A DNA stretch of 64,000 bases from an uncultured beta proteobacterium (GCA_903889565.1 CAISYC010000068.1:186001-250000); one strand, 5' to 3'; shown: positions 15,334 to 23,818, counted from the first letter of the stretch. Notes: generated from the letters alone by a model not told the origin. A program made the numbers and translations.

Positions 15334-15890
15334 ACCTGCGCCCGCTGCTGCGTATCGCGTTGGCAGTGGCGGCAATATTCAGCGCCATCGCGTCGGCCGC
15401 GCCGAACGCCTGTCCGGCGCTGCTCGATCACGGTTTCCCCGATTTGCTGACCGGTAAAGTGCAGTCGCTGTGCCAATTCAGCGGCAAGGTGGTGCTGGTG
15501 GTGAATACGGCGAGCAAATGCGCGTTCACGCCGCAGTACGACGGACTTGAGGCCCTCTACAAGAGATACGCGTCGCGCGGTTTCGTGATCATCGGTTTTC
15601 CGTCCAACGATTTCGCCAATCAGGAGCCGGGAAGCAACAAGGACGTGGCCGAGTTCTGCCAGTACAACTACGGCGTCAGCTTTCCGATGTTCGAAAAAAC
15701 GTCGGTCAGGGGCGAGCGGGCAAACCCCTTGTATGCGGAACTTGCCCGGCGCGGCGGCGGGCCGCCGCAATGGAACTTTCACAAATATCTGATCGACCGC
15801 GACGGCTCGCGCGTGATCGGTTTCGCCAGCCCTATCGCGCCGGAAAGTCCCCGCATCCGGCGCGAGGTTGAGAAGCTGCTCGCGCCGTAG
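15330..15890 (+). CDS. Exported glutathione peroxidase
   Basis: 186 residues, with a signal peptide ([20 protein letters not shown]) absent from ordinary cytoplasmic bacterial enzymes. The catalytic set is complete: Cys64 in [12 protein letters not shown] (a Cys-type, not Sec-type, enzyme), Gln98 in [11 protein letters not shown], and Trp148-Asn149 in [10 protein letters not shown]. The family reduces hydroperoxides using thioredoxin or glutathione. The ATG overlaps the stop of the 2Fe-2S subunit gene (ATGA). This suggests it protects the envelope from peroxide made when the hydroxylase reacts with oxygen; that link is inferred from the coupling only. Confidence 0.9.
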   Translation: MNLRPLLRIALAVAAIFSAIASAAPNACPALLDHGFPDLLTGKVQSLCQFSGKVVLVVNTASKCAFTPQYDGLEALYKRYASRGFVIIGFPSNDFANQEPGSNKDVAEFCQYNYGVSFPMFEKTSVRGERANPLYAELARRGGGPPQWNFHKYLIDRDGSRVIGFASPIAPESPRIRREVEKLLAP

Positions 15891-15907
15891 CGGTTGACCG
15901 GTTACCC

Positions 15908-15934
15908 GACGGCCCGTTGCGGGCCGTCGTTCTT
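15908..15934 (+). terminator. Terminator of the molybdenum hydroxylase-peroxidase operon
   Basis: A 9-bp perfect stem GACGGCCCG / CGGGCCGTC with a three-base loop, followed by GTTCTT. It lies 17 bases after the peroxidase stop codon and just before the end of the convergent small gene. Confidence 0.75.
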
Positions 15935-16154
15935 AATGCCTGAAGCTCGGGTTCAGCGGTTTGAAGGTCGGTTTTAATGCCGGTACCGCGACCAGCAACT
16001 TCAACACATGGGCGACGGCGAGCACCGCGTCTGCGATCTTTTCGCCAATCTGCAGCGCCTCAACGGCTTCCGCACGTTTCTTGGCGCTGATTCTGACTGC
16101 CGCCAAGCTGGCATAAACCTCTGAATTTGAATAATTTTTGACTTTGGTTGTCAT
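15933..16154 (-). CDS. Small hypothetical protein (73 aa)
   Basis: I do not recognise this family. The 73-residue product is basic. It has a helical N-terminal half rich in Ala, Lys and Glu (SAKKRAEAVEALQIGEKIADAV) and a hydrophobic stretch, LAVAHVLKLLVAVPAL, around residues 44-60, which may be a membrane-associating helix. A strong ribosome site (AAAGGAGAAC) precedes the ATG. The upstream region shared with the LysR gene is AT-rich. It is divergent from that regulator and may be controlled by it. Confidence 0.6.
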   Translation of the reverse strand: MTTKVKNYSNSEVYASLAAVRISAKKRAEAVEALQIGEKIADAVLAVAHVLKLLVAVPALKPTFKPLNPSFRH

Positions 16155-16256
16155 GATGTTCTCCTTTGCTCTACGATTGCCATAAACTATACTGAAATAA
16201 TATTGCTAGCCTTTGTTACCAGCTGTTACGTCATGATAGACATAAACTTTTGCGAT

Positions 16257-16285
16257 TTGTTGCATTGCATCACATGATATATTGT
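16257..16285 (+). promoter_or_regulatory. Candidate promoter of the LysR-type gene
   Basis: TTGTTG (16257-16262) and the AT-rich TATATTGT about 16 bases later could be -35 and -10 elements in the AT-rich 16155-16316 intergenic region. This region also holds near-repeats of TGTTAC (16215 and 16224) that could bind the regulator. Read by eye; weak. Confidence 0.3.
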
Positions 16286-16316
16286 TACCCATCGAGTTAA
16301 TAAAAATAATCTGAAT

Positions 16317-17273
16317 ATGTCTGAACGGTTACCCCCGCTCAATGCGCTCCGGGTGTTCGAAGCGGTGGCCCGCCACTTGAGTCTCAAGGAGGCGGCGCAG
16401 GAGCTGAATGTCACGCCGGCTGCAGTCAGCCACCAGATCAAACTGCTGGAGAGTCATCTCGGCGTGCAGTTGTTGAGACGGCTCAATCGGGGCATCGAAC
16501 TGACGCCGGCCGCGCGCGAAGCGCTGCCGCGCCTGAGCGCCGGTTTCGAAACACTGGCGCAGGCGGTGGCTGTGCTGCGGCCGCGTGCCGACAGCGGACA
16601 GCTCACCATTAGCGCGGCGCCGTCGTTCGCCACGCGCTGGCTGGTACCGCGCCTTCACCGGTTTTTTTCGGCGCATCCGGAAATCGACGTGCGCGTGTCG
16701 GCGCGCCTGCGGCGCGTCAAGCAGGGCGCGCCCGACAGCGATGTCGAACTGGCAACGCTGGAGAACTGGCTGCAGGAATCGGATGTGGCGATTTTGTACG
16801 GCCACGGCGGTTACACCGGCTACCGTGCCGACAAGCTGTTTGCGCCGACCATTGCCCCGATCTGCAGCCCGCGGCTGTTGCATGGCGAACAGCCGCTGCG
16901 CCGCCCGCAGGATCTGGCGCACCACATGCTGGTGCATGACGACACCGGCATGCTGTACGACGGCGTCACTTTCTGGGATGCCTGGCTGCGTGCAGCCGGC
17001 GTCGAGGGAATAGATACCAGCCACGGCGCGCATTTCAGTCATGCCGTGCTGGCGATCGAGGCGGCCGCCGATTCGCTCGGCGTGGTGGCAACCATACCGC
17101 TGCTGGCGGCCAACGAACTCGCAGTCGGCCGGCTGGTACTGCCATTCGAACTCGAAGTGCCGCTTAAATCGGCGTACTACGCCGTCAGCAATGACATGAG
17201 CGGGCAGCGGCCTGCAGTGGCAGCGTTTCGCGACTGGCTGCTGGCCGAGGCCGCGCAGCCGGCTAAGGTGTAG
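16317..17273 (+). CDS. LysR family transcriptional regulator, GcvA-like
   Basis: 318 residues. The N-terminal winged helix-turn-helix (about residues 6-64) has the subgroup's opening LPPLNALRVFEAVARHLSLKEAA and the recognition element VTPAAVSHQIKLLESHLGVQLLRR. This is the GcvA type rather than the CysB or CbbR type. The C-terminal effector domain contains TISAAPSFATRWLVPRLHRF and later SHAVLAIEAAADSLGV, both usual for GcvA relatives. GcvA controls glycine cleavage genes, but this subfamily has diverse targets in betaproteobacteria; no glycine cleavage gene is near. The likely target is the divergent 73-residue gene or itself. Confidence 0.88.
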   Translation: MSERLPPLNALRVFEAVARHLSLKEAAQELNVTPAAVSHQIKLLESHLGVQLLRRLNRGIELTPAAREALPRLSAGFETLAQAVAVLRPRADSGQLTISAAPSFATRWLVPRLHRFFSAHPEIDVRVSARLRRVKQGAPDSDVELATLENWLQESDVAILYGHGGYTGYRADKLFAPTIAPICSPRLLHGEQPLRRPQDLAHHMLVHDDTGMLYDGVTFWDAWLRAAGVEGIDTSHGAHFSHAVLAIEAAADSLGVVATIPLLAANELAVGRLVLPFELEVPLKSAYYAVSNDMSGQRPAVAAFRDWLLAEAAQPAKV

Positions 17274-17282
17274 TCGCGCCGC

Positions 17283-18119
17283 CTAGTCGTCGTGCGCGAG
17301 GATGTGAATGATATAGCCGCCGGATTTGTCGTCGCGCTCAAGTGTGAGGAGATTGCGCGTCTGGCCTTCTTCAAGCAGCTTGTTGAATGAACGAAAGCCA
17401 TAGTACGACTCGGTGAAACCGGGCTTGCGGCGCTTCAGCGCCTGTTTGACCATCGAGCCCCAGATCTTGCCGTCTTCACCGCGTTCGGTGCCGAGTGCTT
17501 CGATCGTCTCCAGGATCAGATCGAGCGCTTCCTGCTTGCGGTCTTCATCGGTTTTCGGCGCCGGCGCGGTTTCGGCGGCAGGCGCATCGGCAGCGGCTTT
17601 CGGCGCGGCTTTCTTGGGCGCGGCACGCTTGCGCACGGGTTTTTCGCGCACGAGGTCGTCGTAGAAAATGAATTCGTCGCAGTTGGCGATCAGCAGGTCC
17701 GAGGTCGAATTCTTGACGCCAACGCCGATTACCGTTTTGTTGTTCTCGCGCAGCTTGGAGACCAGCGGTGAAAAATCCGAGTCGCCGCTGATGATGACGA
17801 AGGTATCGACGTGCGACTTGGTATAGCAGAGATCGAGCGCATCGACCACCATGCGGATGTCGGCGGAATTCTTGCCGGACATGCGTACATGCGGAATCTC
17901 GATCAGCTCGAACGATGCTTCGTGCATCGCGCCCTTGAAAGTCTTGTAGCGATCCCAGTCGCAGTAGGCTTTTTTGACAACGATGCTGCCTTTCAACAGC
18001 AGGCGCTCAAGCACCTTGTCGATATCGAATTTTTCGTACTTGGCGTCGCGCACGCCGAGTGCGACGTTCTCGAAGTCGCAGAACAGCGCCATGTTGGTAA
18101 TGTCGGATTGTGCAGCCAT
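17283..18119 (-). CDS. NYN-domain nuclease-like protein with C-terminal LOTUS/OST-HTH domain
   Basis: 278 residues. Residues 8-155 form a NYN (PIN-like) domain with the acidic residues expected for metal-dependent RNA cleavage: Asp15 in FCDFEN, Asp87 in NSADIRMVVDAL, and Asp113/Asp115 in SGDSDFSPL. A Lys/Ala/Pro-rich linker (about 160-192) leads to an OST-HTH/LOTUS domain (about 195-270, ending GYIIHIL). LOTUS domains bind RNA, including G-rich and G-quadruplex RNA. The arrangement is known in bacteria, but the targets are not. The gene stands alone, convergent with the LysR gene. Confidence 0.87.
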   Translation of the reverse strand: MAAQSDITNMALFCDFENVALGVRDAKYEKFDIDKVLERLLLKGSIVVKKAYCDWDRYKTFKGAMHEASFELIEIPHVRMSGKNSADIRMVVDALDLCYTKSHVDTFVIISGDSDFSPLVSKLRENNKTVIGVGVKNSTSDLLIANCDEFIFYDDLVREKPVRKRAAPKKAAPKAAADAPAAETAPAPKTDEDRKQEALDLILETIEALGTERGEDGKIWGSMVKQALKRRKPGFTESYYGFRSFNKLLEEGQTRNLLTLERDDKSGGYIIHILAHDD

Positions 18120-18234
18120 GATGACTCCGCGGTGACGGCAATGTGCCCAAGACGCATCTTACGCGCCGGCGCCAACCTGGGATACCATCGGCAAAAAAGC
18201 GCGCTGCCGTGCGCATGACAACAAGCAATTGCCC

Positions 18235-19074
18235 ATGACTGTTTCGCTGAACGTTTTTCTGCTGGTGCTTTTTGCCGCGTTGCTGCATGCATCGTGGAAC
18301 GCCATCATCAAATCGAGCGCCGATACGCTGCTCGATACGGTGGCGTTGACGATTGCTGCCGCCGTGCTGGCGGCGCTCGCACTGCCTTTTCTGCCACCGC
18401 CGGCACCGGCAGCGTGGCCGTGGCTGGCCGGTTCGGCCATGCTGCACATCTGTTATTTTTTGATGCTGGGGGCGGTCTATCGCGTCGGCGACCTGTCGCA
18501 TGTCTATCCGCTGATGCGCGGCATTGCACCCATGCTGGTGGCGCTGGTCGGTGTGATCTGGCTGGGCGAAACACTGAGCGTGACGGTGTGGTCCGGCATC
18601 GGCTTGATCTGCCTCGGCATCCTGTTACCGGTGCTGCGGCATCCGCAGGTGTTTGCCGAACGCGCCACACCGCTGGCATTGGCGATTGCGGTGGTGATCG
18701 CCGGTTACACGCTGGTCGATGGCAACGGCACACGCGCCTCGGGCAATCCACTGAGTTATTGCTTGTGGATGTTTTTGCTCGAAGCGCCGCCAGTGGTGTT
18801 CGCGGCGTGGATCAAAGAGCGCTCGCGCGTGTGGGTCTACTGCCGCGCACGCTGGCGTCAGGCGACCATCGGCGGCTTCTGCGTGCTAGGGTCTTATTCG
18901 ATCGCATTGTGGGCAATGATTGCCGCGCCGATTGCGGCGATCGCGGCACTGCGCGAGACCTCGGTATTGTTTGCGGCGGTGATCGGTTGCACTTTGCTGA
19001 AGGAGCGACTGGGATCGTGGCGCGTCGCGGGCGCCGCTATCATCGCCGGCGGCATGGCGCTTCTCAGATTATGA
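18235..19074 (+). CDS. EamA/DMT family transporter
   Basis: 279 residues with ten predicted membrane helices in two EamA halves. The first half has ALLHASWNAIIKSSAD and the EamA-typical RGIAPMLVALVGVIWLGE (about 100-117). The second half has the matching AIAALRETSVLFAAVIGCTLLKERLG (about 237-262). These proteins export metabolites or amino acids. I chose the ATG at 18235 over the TTG two codons upstream. It converges on the MFS gene with a 2-base gap. Confidence 0.87.
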   Translation: MTVSLNVFLLVLFAALLHASWNAIIKSSADTLLDTVALTIAAAVLAALALPFLPPPAPAAWPWLAGSAMLHICYFLMLGAVYRVGDLSHVYPLMRGIAPMLVALVGVIWLGETLSVTVWSGIGLICLGILLPVLRHPQVFAERATPLALAIAVVIAGYTLVDGNGTRASGNPLSYCLWMFLLEAPPVVFAAWIKERSRVWVYCRARWRQATIGGFCVLGSYSIALWAMIAAPIAAIAALRETSVLFAAVIGCTLLKERLGSWRVAGAAIIAGGMALLRL

Positions 19075-19076
19075 AA

Positions 19077-20309
19077 TCAGGCTGTAGCGCCGGCGGGGTG
19101 GCGCTCGATCTGGCGGTCGTCGATCGGGTAGTTCAAGACGCCGGCGACGATGCCCATGCCGATGGTCAGCATCCACATCAGCGTATACGAACCGGTGGTG
19201 TCGTAGAGATAACCGGCGACTTCGATGCCGAAGAAACTGCCGACCTGATGGAAAAAGAACGCAATGCCGGTCAGCGTGGACAGATATTTGACACCGAAAA
19301 TCTGCGCGATCACGCCGCTGGTCAGCGGCACCGTGCCGAGCCACAGAAAGCCAATGACGGCGCCGAACAGGTAGACCGACCATGGTGACACCGGAAAGGC
19401 GATGAAAATCGCAATCGCCACCGAGCGCGCGAGATACAGTGTACTGAGCAGGTATTTTTTGGTATGGCGTCCGCCCAGCCAGCCCCAGGTATAACTGCCC
19501 ATGACGTTGAAGAGGCCGATGAGCGCGAGCGCGCGCATGCCGACTTCGGGCGTCATGTGCTGGTCGGCCATATAGGCGGGAAAGTGGATCGAGATGAACA
19601 TGACCTGGAAGCCGCAAACCGTATAGCCCAGACACAGCAACCAGAAGCCCTGATGGCGACTCGCTTCGCGCAGCGCCTCCGGGATCGACTGCCGGTTCTG
19701 CGACACCGGTTGCGAGGCGCGGTCCTCGACCATCGCCGCCGACAGCGGCGCAATCACCAGCACGGTCAGCGCCAGCGTCATCAGCGCATAGTGCCAGCCG
19801 ATGTGGTTGATCAGCATCTGGCCGAAGGGCAGCATGACAAATTGACCGAGAGAACCGGCGGCGCCGGCGATGCCGAGCGCGGTGCTGCGCTTCTCCGCCG
19901 GAAAGGCGCGTCCGATGACGCCGAAGACGATGCTGAATCCGCTGCAGGACAGGGCGAGGCCAATCAGCACGCCGGCGCTGAGGCTGAATTCCGCGCCGCT
20001 CGCCGGATTGGCCATCCACACCAGGCCCAGCGCGTAGATCACCGTGCCGGCAATCATCACGCGCGCGGCGCCGAAGCGGTCGGCGATCATGCCGGTGAAG
20101 GGTTGAGCGATGCCGTAGACCAGATTCTGCAACGCCATGGCGAAGGCGAAGGTTTGCCGGTTCCACTCCATATCCATGGTCATCGGCAGCAGGAACAGGC
20201 CGAAGCTGTGCCGCGTGCCGAGTGCGACGGTCAGCGCAATGCCGCCGCACAGCAGGACGATGGTCGGCGTGCGCCAGTTCTTTTGATGCGCAGGAGTCTT
20301 GGAGTTCAT
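19077..20309 (-). CDS. MFS transporter, oxalate/formate antiporter-like
   Basis: 410 residues from the ATG at 20309 (an alternative start lies eight codons upstream). Twelve membrane helices are apparent. The loop between helices 2 and 3 carries the MFS motif-A equivalent GMIADRFGAARVMIAG. The first helix, GGIALTVALGTRHSFGLFLLPM, is typical of the OFA/monocarboxylate group (MFS_1). A small carboxylate substrate is likely. It is followed upstream on the same strand by the queuosine-precursor transporter gene, 27 bases away, so the two may be co-transcribed although functionally unrelated. Confidence 0.87.
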   Translation of the reverse strand: MNSKTPAHQKNWRTPTIVLLCGGIALTVALGTRHSFGLFLLPMTMDMEWNRQTFAFAMALQNLVYGIAQPFTGMIADRFGAARVMIAGTVIYALGLVWMANPASGAEFSLSAGVLIGLALSCSGFSIVFGVIGRAFPAEKRSTALGIAGAAGSLGQFVMLPFGQMLINHIGWHYALMTLALTVLVIAPLSAAMVEDRASQPVSQNRQSIPEALREASRHQGFWLLCLGYTVCGFQVMFISIHFPAYMADQHMTPEVGMRALALIGLFNVMGSYTWGWLGGRHTKKYLLSTLYLARSVAIAIFIAFPVSPWSVYLFGAVIGFLWLGTVPLTSGVIAQIFGVKYLSTLTGIAFFFHQVGSFFGIEVAGYLYDTTGSYTLMWMLTIGMGIVAGVLNYPIDDRQIERHPAGATA

Positions 20310-20336
20310 GGCCGAAGTATAGCGGACGCCCAAGGC

Positions 20337-21041
20337 TCAGGCATCGAGGCGGAATGGGTTGAAATCGGTTTTGCGGTCATAGTAATCCTCGTGCTCGACG
20401 GCTTTGAGCCAGGCCACGATCTTGTAGGTCACCGGCGTGAACACGACTTCGACGCCGACCTTGGTGACGAATTGCGCGAGCATCACCAGCGGCAGCTTGT
20501 CGTCGGGAATGATGCCGGTGCCGTAGAACGCGAGCGGATAGAACAGCGTCGAATCGACGGCTTCGCCGAAAATCGTCGAGCCGATGGTGCGTGTCCACAG
20601 CCAGCGTCCCTCGGTGAGGATTTTCATCTTGGCGAGCACGAATGAGTTGACGAACTCGCCGCAGGCGAAGGCGACGAGCGAGGCGAGCGCGATGCGCCAG
20701 GTCGAGCCGAACGCCGTTTCGTACGCCGGCTGGTTGTGCCAGAACGGCGCCGGCGGCAACTGCACGATGACCCACGCCATCACCGAGGCGAACGCAAGCG
20801 CGGCGAAACCGGCCCAGATCACGCGGCGCGAACGCGCATAGCCGTAGACCTCGGTGAGGATGTCGCCGAATACATAGGAGATCGGGAAAAACAGCACGCC
20901 GGCGCCGAACGTCAGCACGCCCAGAACCGGCACGTCGATTTGGGCGATTTTCGCCGGCCCGATCAGGTTGGAACAAACAAGGATGGTGACGAATGCGACC
21001 ATGACGAGGTCGTAATAGCGGAACGCGCGGTGTGTGCTCAT
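20337..21041 (-). CDS. yhhQ: Queuosine precursor transporter (YhhQ/QueT-type, VUT family)
   Basis: 234 residues with six membrane helices. It has the family's conserved LVCSNLIGPAKIA (about residues 21-33), FPISYVFGDILTEVYGYARSRRVIW (about 52-76), ACGEFVNSFVLAKMKI and TIFGEAVDSTLFYPLAF. YhhQ proteins import preQ0/preQ1 or related 7-deazapurines for tRNA queuosine. Another queuosine gene, queG, occurs at 41851, but no preQ0 synthesis genes are in this window. This is consistent with salvage, though the rest of the genome could hold them. Confidence 0.92.
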   Translation of the reverse strand: MSTHRAFRYYDLVMVAFVTILVCSNLIGPAKIAQIDVPVLGVLTFGAGVLFFPISYVFGDILTEVYGYARSRRVIWAGFAALAFASVMAWVIVQLPPAPFWHNQPAYETAFGSTWRIALASLVAFACGEFVNSFVLAKMKILTEGRWLWTRTIGSTIFGEAVDSTLFYPLAFYGTGIIPDDKLPLVMLAQFVTKVGVEVVFTPVTYKIVAWLKAVEHEDYYDRKTDFNPFRLDA

Positions 21042-21176
21042 GTCGCGGGCTTCAAATTCAAAGCGGCTATTAGGCCACAGGCCGCAGTGAATTCAAAATG
21101 AAACCATGCCGGCGTGCGGGGCTTTTGCCGCGCGCTGCCGATATAATGCGGGCTTGTCACGGCTGAGGGATAGAGC

Positions 21177-22010
21177 ATGCAGTACTGTGTCGGCAAAATC
21201 GATCAAGCGCGTTTCGGCGTGCCCGCAGTGTATGCCGGACATGCAAGCGGATTCGAGCGCAGCAGTCTGATCGATCGTGCGGCCGGCTCGGTGCATGTCG
21301 AGGCCTGCATTGCGCGCCTGCAGTCCGGCGGCCATGTCGCCGGCTGCGTGCATGCCTACGAAAAAGGCCTCTATGTATTTGAAGGTGAGCTCGAACTGCT
21401 GCGCAACGGCGAGTTGATCGTGCTGCCGGCCGACAGTTATGCGCTGGTGCCGACCGCTACCGCCCACGCCTTTCGCAACCGCGGCACGCAGATTGCGCGC
21501 TGGTTCGAGGTGCTCGCACCACAGCCCAAGCCGGCGGCGGCTTTCAGGGACACATTTTTTACCGGCGACGACGCGTGGCCTGAGCCGGCGGTGCCGGCCG
21601 GCGCGCCGGCCGCGGTCGGTTGCTTCAAGGCGGAAAATCCAATCGCAGGCCGCAGCGGCGAACTTCAGCGCGGCATGTCGGTATTCCGCTTCATGGAGCG
21701 CAGCTTCGGCGCGCGCTGTTTTTTCATGATGCGCGGCGAGATGGCGGTCGGCGGCCATCGCACGCGCCACGATCATCCGCTCGAAGAGTTTTATCTCGGT
21801 TTGAGCGGCGAGGTCGAGATGGAAATCGAGGATCGCAGCTTTCGCCTCGGCGCCGGCGATTTCGCCTGGACCGGGGTCGGCACCAGTCATGCGTTCCGCC
21901 ATGTCGGCGGCGAGCCCTTTCGCTGGCTCGAAACGCAGACGCCGCAGTTTCCGCCGGACTTCGGCACGCGCAACTATGTTGAATGGGAAAAGCTGCGCGC
22001 CGGTCGCTGA
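21177..22010 (+). CDS. Bicupin protein, ureidoglycine aminohydrolase-like
   Basis: 277 residues with two cupin domains. The N-terminal one (about 45-105) has GCVHAYEKGLYVFEGELELL and a second motif, PADSYALVPTATAHAFRN. The C-terminal one (about 185-260) has THRHDHP-type metal residues, HDHPLEEFYLGLSGEVEMEIED and GAGDFAWTGVGTSHAFRHV. The metal-binding set His-x-His...Glu...His is complete only in the second domain, so that one is probably catalytic. The layout resembles (S)-ureidoglycine aminohydrolase (AllE), but no purine catabolism genes are near. I leave the substrate open. Confidence 0.78.
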   Translation: MQYCVGKIDQARFGVPAVYAGHASGFERSSLIDRAAGSVHVEACIARLQSGGHVAGCVHAYEKGLYVFEGELELLRNGELIVLPADSYALVPTATAHAFRNRGTQIARWFEVLAPQPKPAAAFRDTFFTGDDAWPEPAVPAGAPAAVGCFKAENPIAGRSGELQRGMSVFRFMERSFGARCFFMMRGEMAVGGHRTRHDHPLEEFYLGLSGEVEMEIEDRSFRLGAGDFAWTGVGTSHAFRHVGGEPFRWLETQTPQFPPDFGTRNYVEWEKLRAGR

Positions 22011-22124
22011 TGAAGCGTCATGCCGCTGCAATGTCACGGCATTCGCGCAATCCCGTGTAAGATAGCCGGCAGGTCGAAACCGCTTGTCCGTTGCATGATT
22101 GCGTGGAGCAGGGTCTCGGGGTGA

Positions 22125-22892
22125 ATGTCTAGGATCGTCGTATTCAATCAAAAGGGCGGCGTCGGCAAAACTACCACCACGCTCAATCTGGCCGCCCTGC
22201 TGACGCGGCGAGGGCGCGTGCCGCTGGTGCTCGACCTTGATCCGCAGGCTCACCTGTCCTCGATTTGCGGCGTGACGGTGGGCAGCGGCAATGAAAGCCT
22301 CTATGCCTATTATCAGGAAACCCGCGGCTTGGGCGAACTGATCCGCAGCGGCGGCGGCGGCTGGCCGGTCATTCCGTCGCACCTCGATCTGGCGAAGGTC
22401 GATACCCAGTTCGGCAAAGGTCCGCAGGCGCTCAACCGGCTCAACGCGGGAATTCTGCGCGAGGGCCTCAACAGCGAGCGCTCGATTTTGATGGATGCCT
22501 GTCCAATGCTCGGTGTGCTGTCGCTCAACGGCATATTCGCCAGCGATTGCGTGATCATTCCGGTTTCGGCCGATTACCTGGCGATCAAGGGCGCGATGCA
22601 GGTTGAGCGCACGCTGCGCGCGCTGGAGCGCGTGATCAAGCAGCCGCCGCTGCGCCGCTACGTGATTACGCGCTTCGACAGCCGCCGCAAGATGTCGTGG
22701 GACATCGACCGCCGCCTGCGCGAGCATTTCGGCGCCGAATTGTGCGAAACGCGCATCGCAGAAAATGTCAGTCTCGCCGAGAGCCCGGCGCAAAACAAGG
22801 ATGTGTTCGCGCATGCGCCCGACAGTCGCGGTGCGCGCGATTATTCGGCGCTGCTGGACGAACTGGAAGCGGCGGGCTTTTTCGCCAGCTAG
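22125..22892 (+). CDS. ParA-family ATPase, orphan
   Basis: 255 residues. The deviant Walker A KGGVGKTTTTLNLA (residues 10-23) and Walker A' LDLDPQAHLS are canonical for ParA/Soj/MinD proteins. The Walker B region reads LMDACPMLGVLS in place of the usual LIDxPPSLGLLT: the Asp is kept but the two prolines are altered. VITRFDSRRKMSWDI and ENVSLAESPA follow the ParA pattern. There is no ParB gene or parS-like repeat nearby, and no N-terminal DNA-binding domain. It probably positions some cell component other than the chromosome. Confidence 0.88.
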   Translation: MSRIVVFNQKGGVGKTTTTLNLAALLTRRGRVPLVLDLDPQAHLSSICGVTVGSGNESLYAYYQETRGLGELIRSGGGGWPVIPSHLDLAKVDTQFGKGPQALNRLNAGILREGLNSERSILMDACPMLGVLSLNGIFASDCVIIPVSADYLAIKGAMQVERTLRALERVIKQPPLRRYVITRFDSRRKMSWDIDRRLREHFGAELCETRIAENVSLAESPAQNKDVFAHAPDSRGARDYSALLDELEAAGFFAS

Positions 22893-23131
22893 TTGACGGA
22901 CGGCGCGTCCGGATCGGCCTCGCGCGAAATCAGCGCGATCGCACTCTCCAGATTGAGTCCCTGGCTGTCTTCCTTCAGCGGTTGCTGCGCCTCGTGACAG
23001 TCGAGAATTTCGCAGTGGTGGTAGATCTGCATGATCTTCTGCTCGGCTTCCGCGCGGTCGCGCGCCGACACCAGCAGGTTGTCCACCACCATGCCGCCGC
23101 GGGTCTTGATCTTGAAGCCGAACTTCAGCAT
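22889..23131 (-). CDS. Small hypothetical protein (80 aa)
   Basis: 80 residues, not a family I can name. The N-terminal half looks like a small beta-alpha fold (MLKFGFKIKTRGGMVVDNLLVSARDRAEAEQKIMQIYHHCEI, split here by probable strands at residues 1-8 and 15-21 and a helix at 24-40). The tail is acidic. Its stop overlaps the 3' end of the convergent ParA gene by four bases. Its start is 66 bases from the carbonic anhydrase gene's stop on the same strand, so it may be read through from there. Confidence 0.55.
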   Translation of the reverse strand: MLKFGFKIKTRGGMVVDNLLVSARDRAEAEQKIMQIYHHCEILDCHEAQQPLKEDSQGLNLESAIALISREADPDAPSVN

Positions 23132-23197
23132 CGCCGTGTCGCCGCCGTGTCAGGATCGTGGCAACGATTATGGCATGGCCGGCGTGCCGCTGCGTAA

Positions 23198-23716
23198 TCA
23201 GTCGGCGGCGAGTTCGGCCTGATAACGCTTGAAGCGTTTGACGTAGTTGCCGGCGGTGCCGTTGATGCGGGCGATTTCCTCCGGCGTCAGTTGACGCACC
23301 ACCTTGCCGGGTGAGCCGACCACCAGCGAGCCGTCCGGAATGACCTTGCCTTCCGCGATCAGCGCATTGGCGCCGATCAGGCAGTTTTTGCCGATTACCG
23401 CGCCGTTGAGTATGACGCTCTTGATGCCGACCAGCGTGCCGTCGCCGACGGTGCAGCCGTGCACCATGGCGAGGTGGCCGATACTGACGTTATTGCCGAG
23501 TGTGCACGGAAAGCCGGGGTCGGCATGCAGCACTGCACCGTCCTGCACCTGCGAATTTTCGCCGAGCGTGATCTGTTCGTTGTCGCCGCGAATCACCGCG
23601 TTGAACCAGACGCTGACGTTGTTCTCCAGAGTGACGCTGCCGATCACGCTGGCACCGGGTGCGATCCAGTAGTCGCCTTTGGTGACAACTTTGCGTTCGG
23701 CGAGGGAATATTTCAT
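23198..23716 (-). CDS. Gamma-class carbonic anhydrase family protein
   Basis: 172 residues from the ATG at 23716. It is a left-handed beta-helix of hexapeptide repeats, seen as ASVIGSVTLENNVSVWFNAVIRGD, GENSQVQDGAVLHAD and GNNVSIGHLAMVHGCTVGDGTLVGI (each read from the repeated [LIV]GxxxxI pattern). The metal-binding His residues of gamma carbonic anhydrases are visible in VLHAD, IGHLAMVHGC. The family (YrdA/PaaY/CaiE-like) is trimeric; many members need no more than these residues, but activity is not proved for all. An upstream start would add 18 residues of no clear homology. Confidence 0.9.
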   Translation of the reverse strand: MKYSLAERKVVTKGDYWIAPGASVIGSVTLENNVSVWFNAVIRGDNEQITLGENSQVQDGAVLHADPGFPCTLGNNVSIGHLAMVHGCTVGDGTLVGIKSVILNGAVIGKNCLIGANALIAEGKVIPDGSLVVGSPGKVVRQLTPEEIARINGTAGNYVKRFKRYQAELAAD

Positions 23717-23764
23717 CGGTGGGGCTCCGCGAATACGAAAGCGCCGATTATAACGGCGGCCGCA

Positions 23765-23798
23765 GGCCAAAAAGAAACGGGGGCTTGCGCCCCCGTTT
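23765..23798 (-). terminator. Rho-independent terminator of hppA
   Basis: A perfect 10-bp stem (AAACGGGGGC / GCCCCCGTTT, 23775-23798) with a four-base loop is followed, in the minus direction, by CTTTTTGG. It lies 20 bases after the hppA stop codon and separates that operon from the carbonic anhydrase gene. Confidence 0.88.
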
Positions 23799-23818
23799 AA
23801 TCGGTTTCCTTGAATCGT

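Noticed and set aside
15933-16316. A toxin-antitoxin pair formed by the small 73-residue gene and the LysR gene
   Set aside because: The genes are divergent and the regulator is a full-length GcvA-type LysR protein, not an antitoxin.
21093-22814. A 573-codon minus-strand frame across the bicupin and ParA genes
   Set aside because: Both plus-strand genes carry intact motifs; the opposing frame has none.
23010-23060. A parS-like site near the ParA gene
   Set aside because: I found no convincing TGTTTCACGTGAAACA-like palindrome around the gene.
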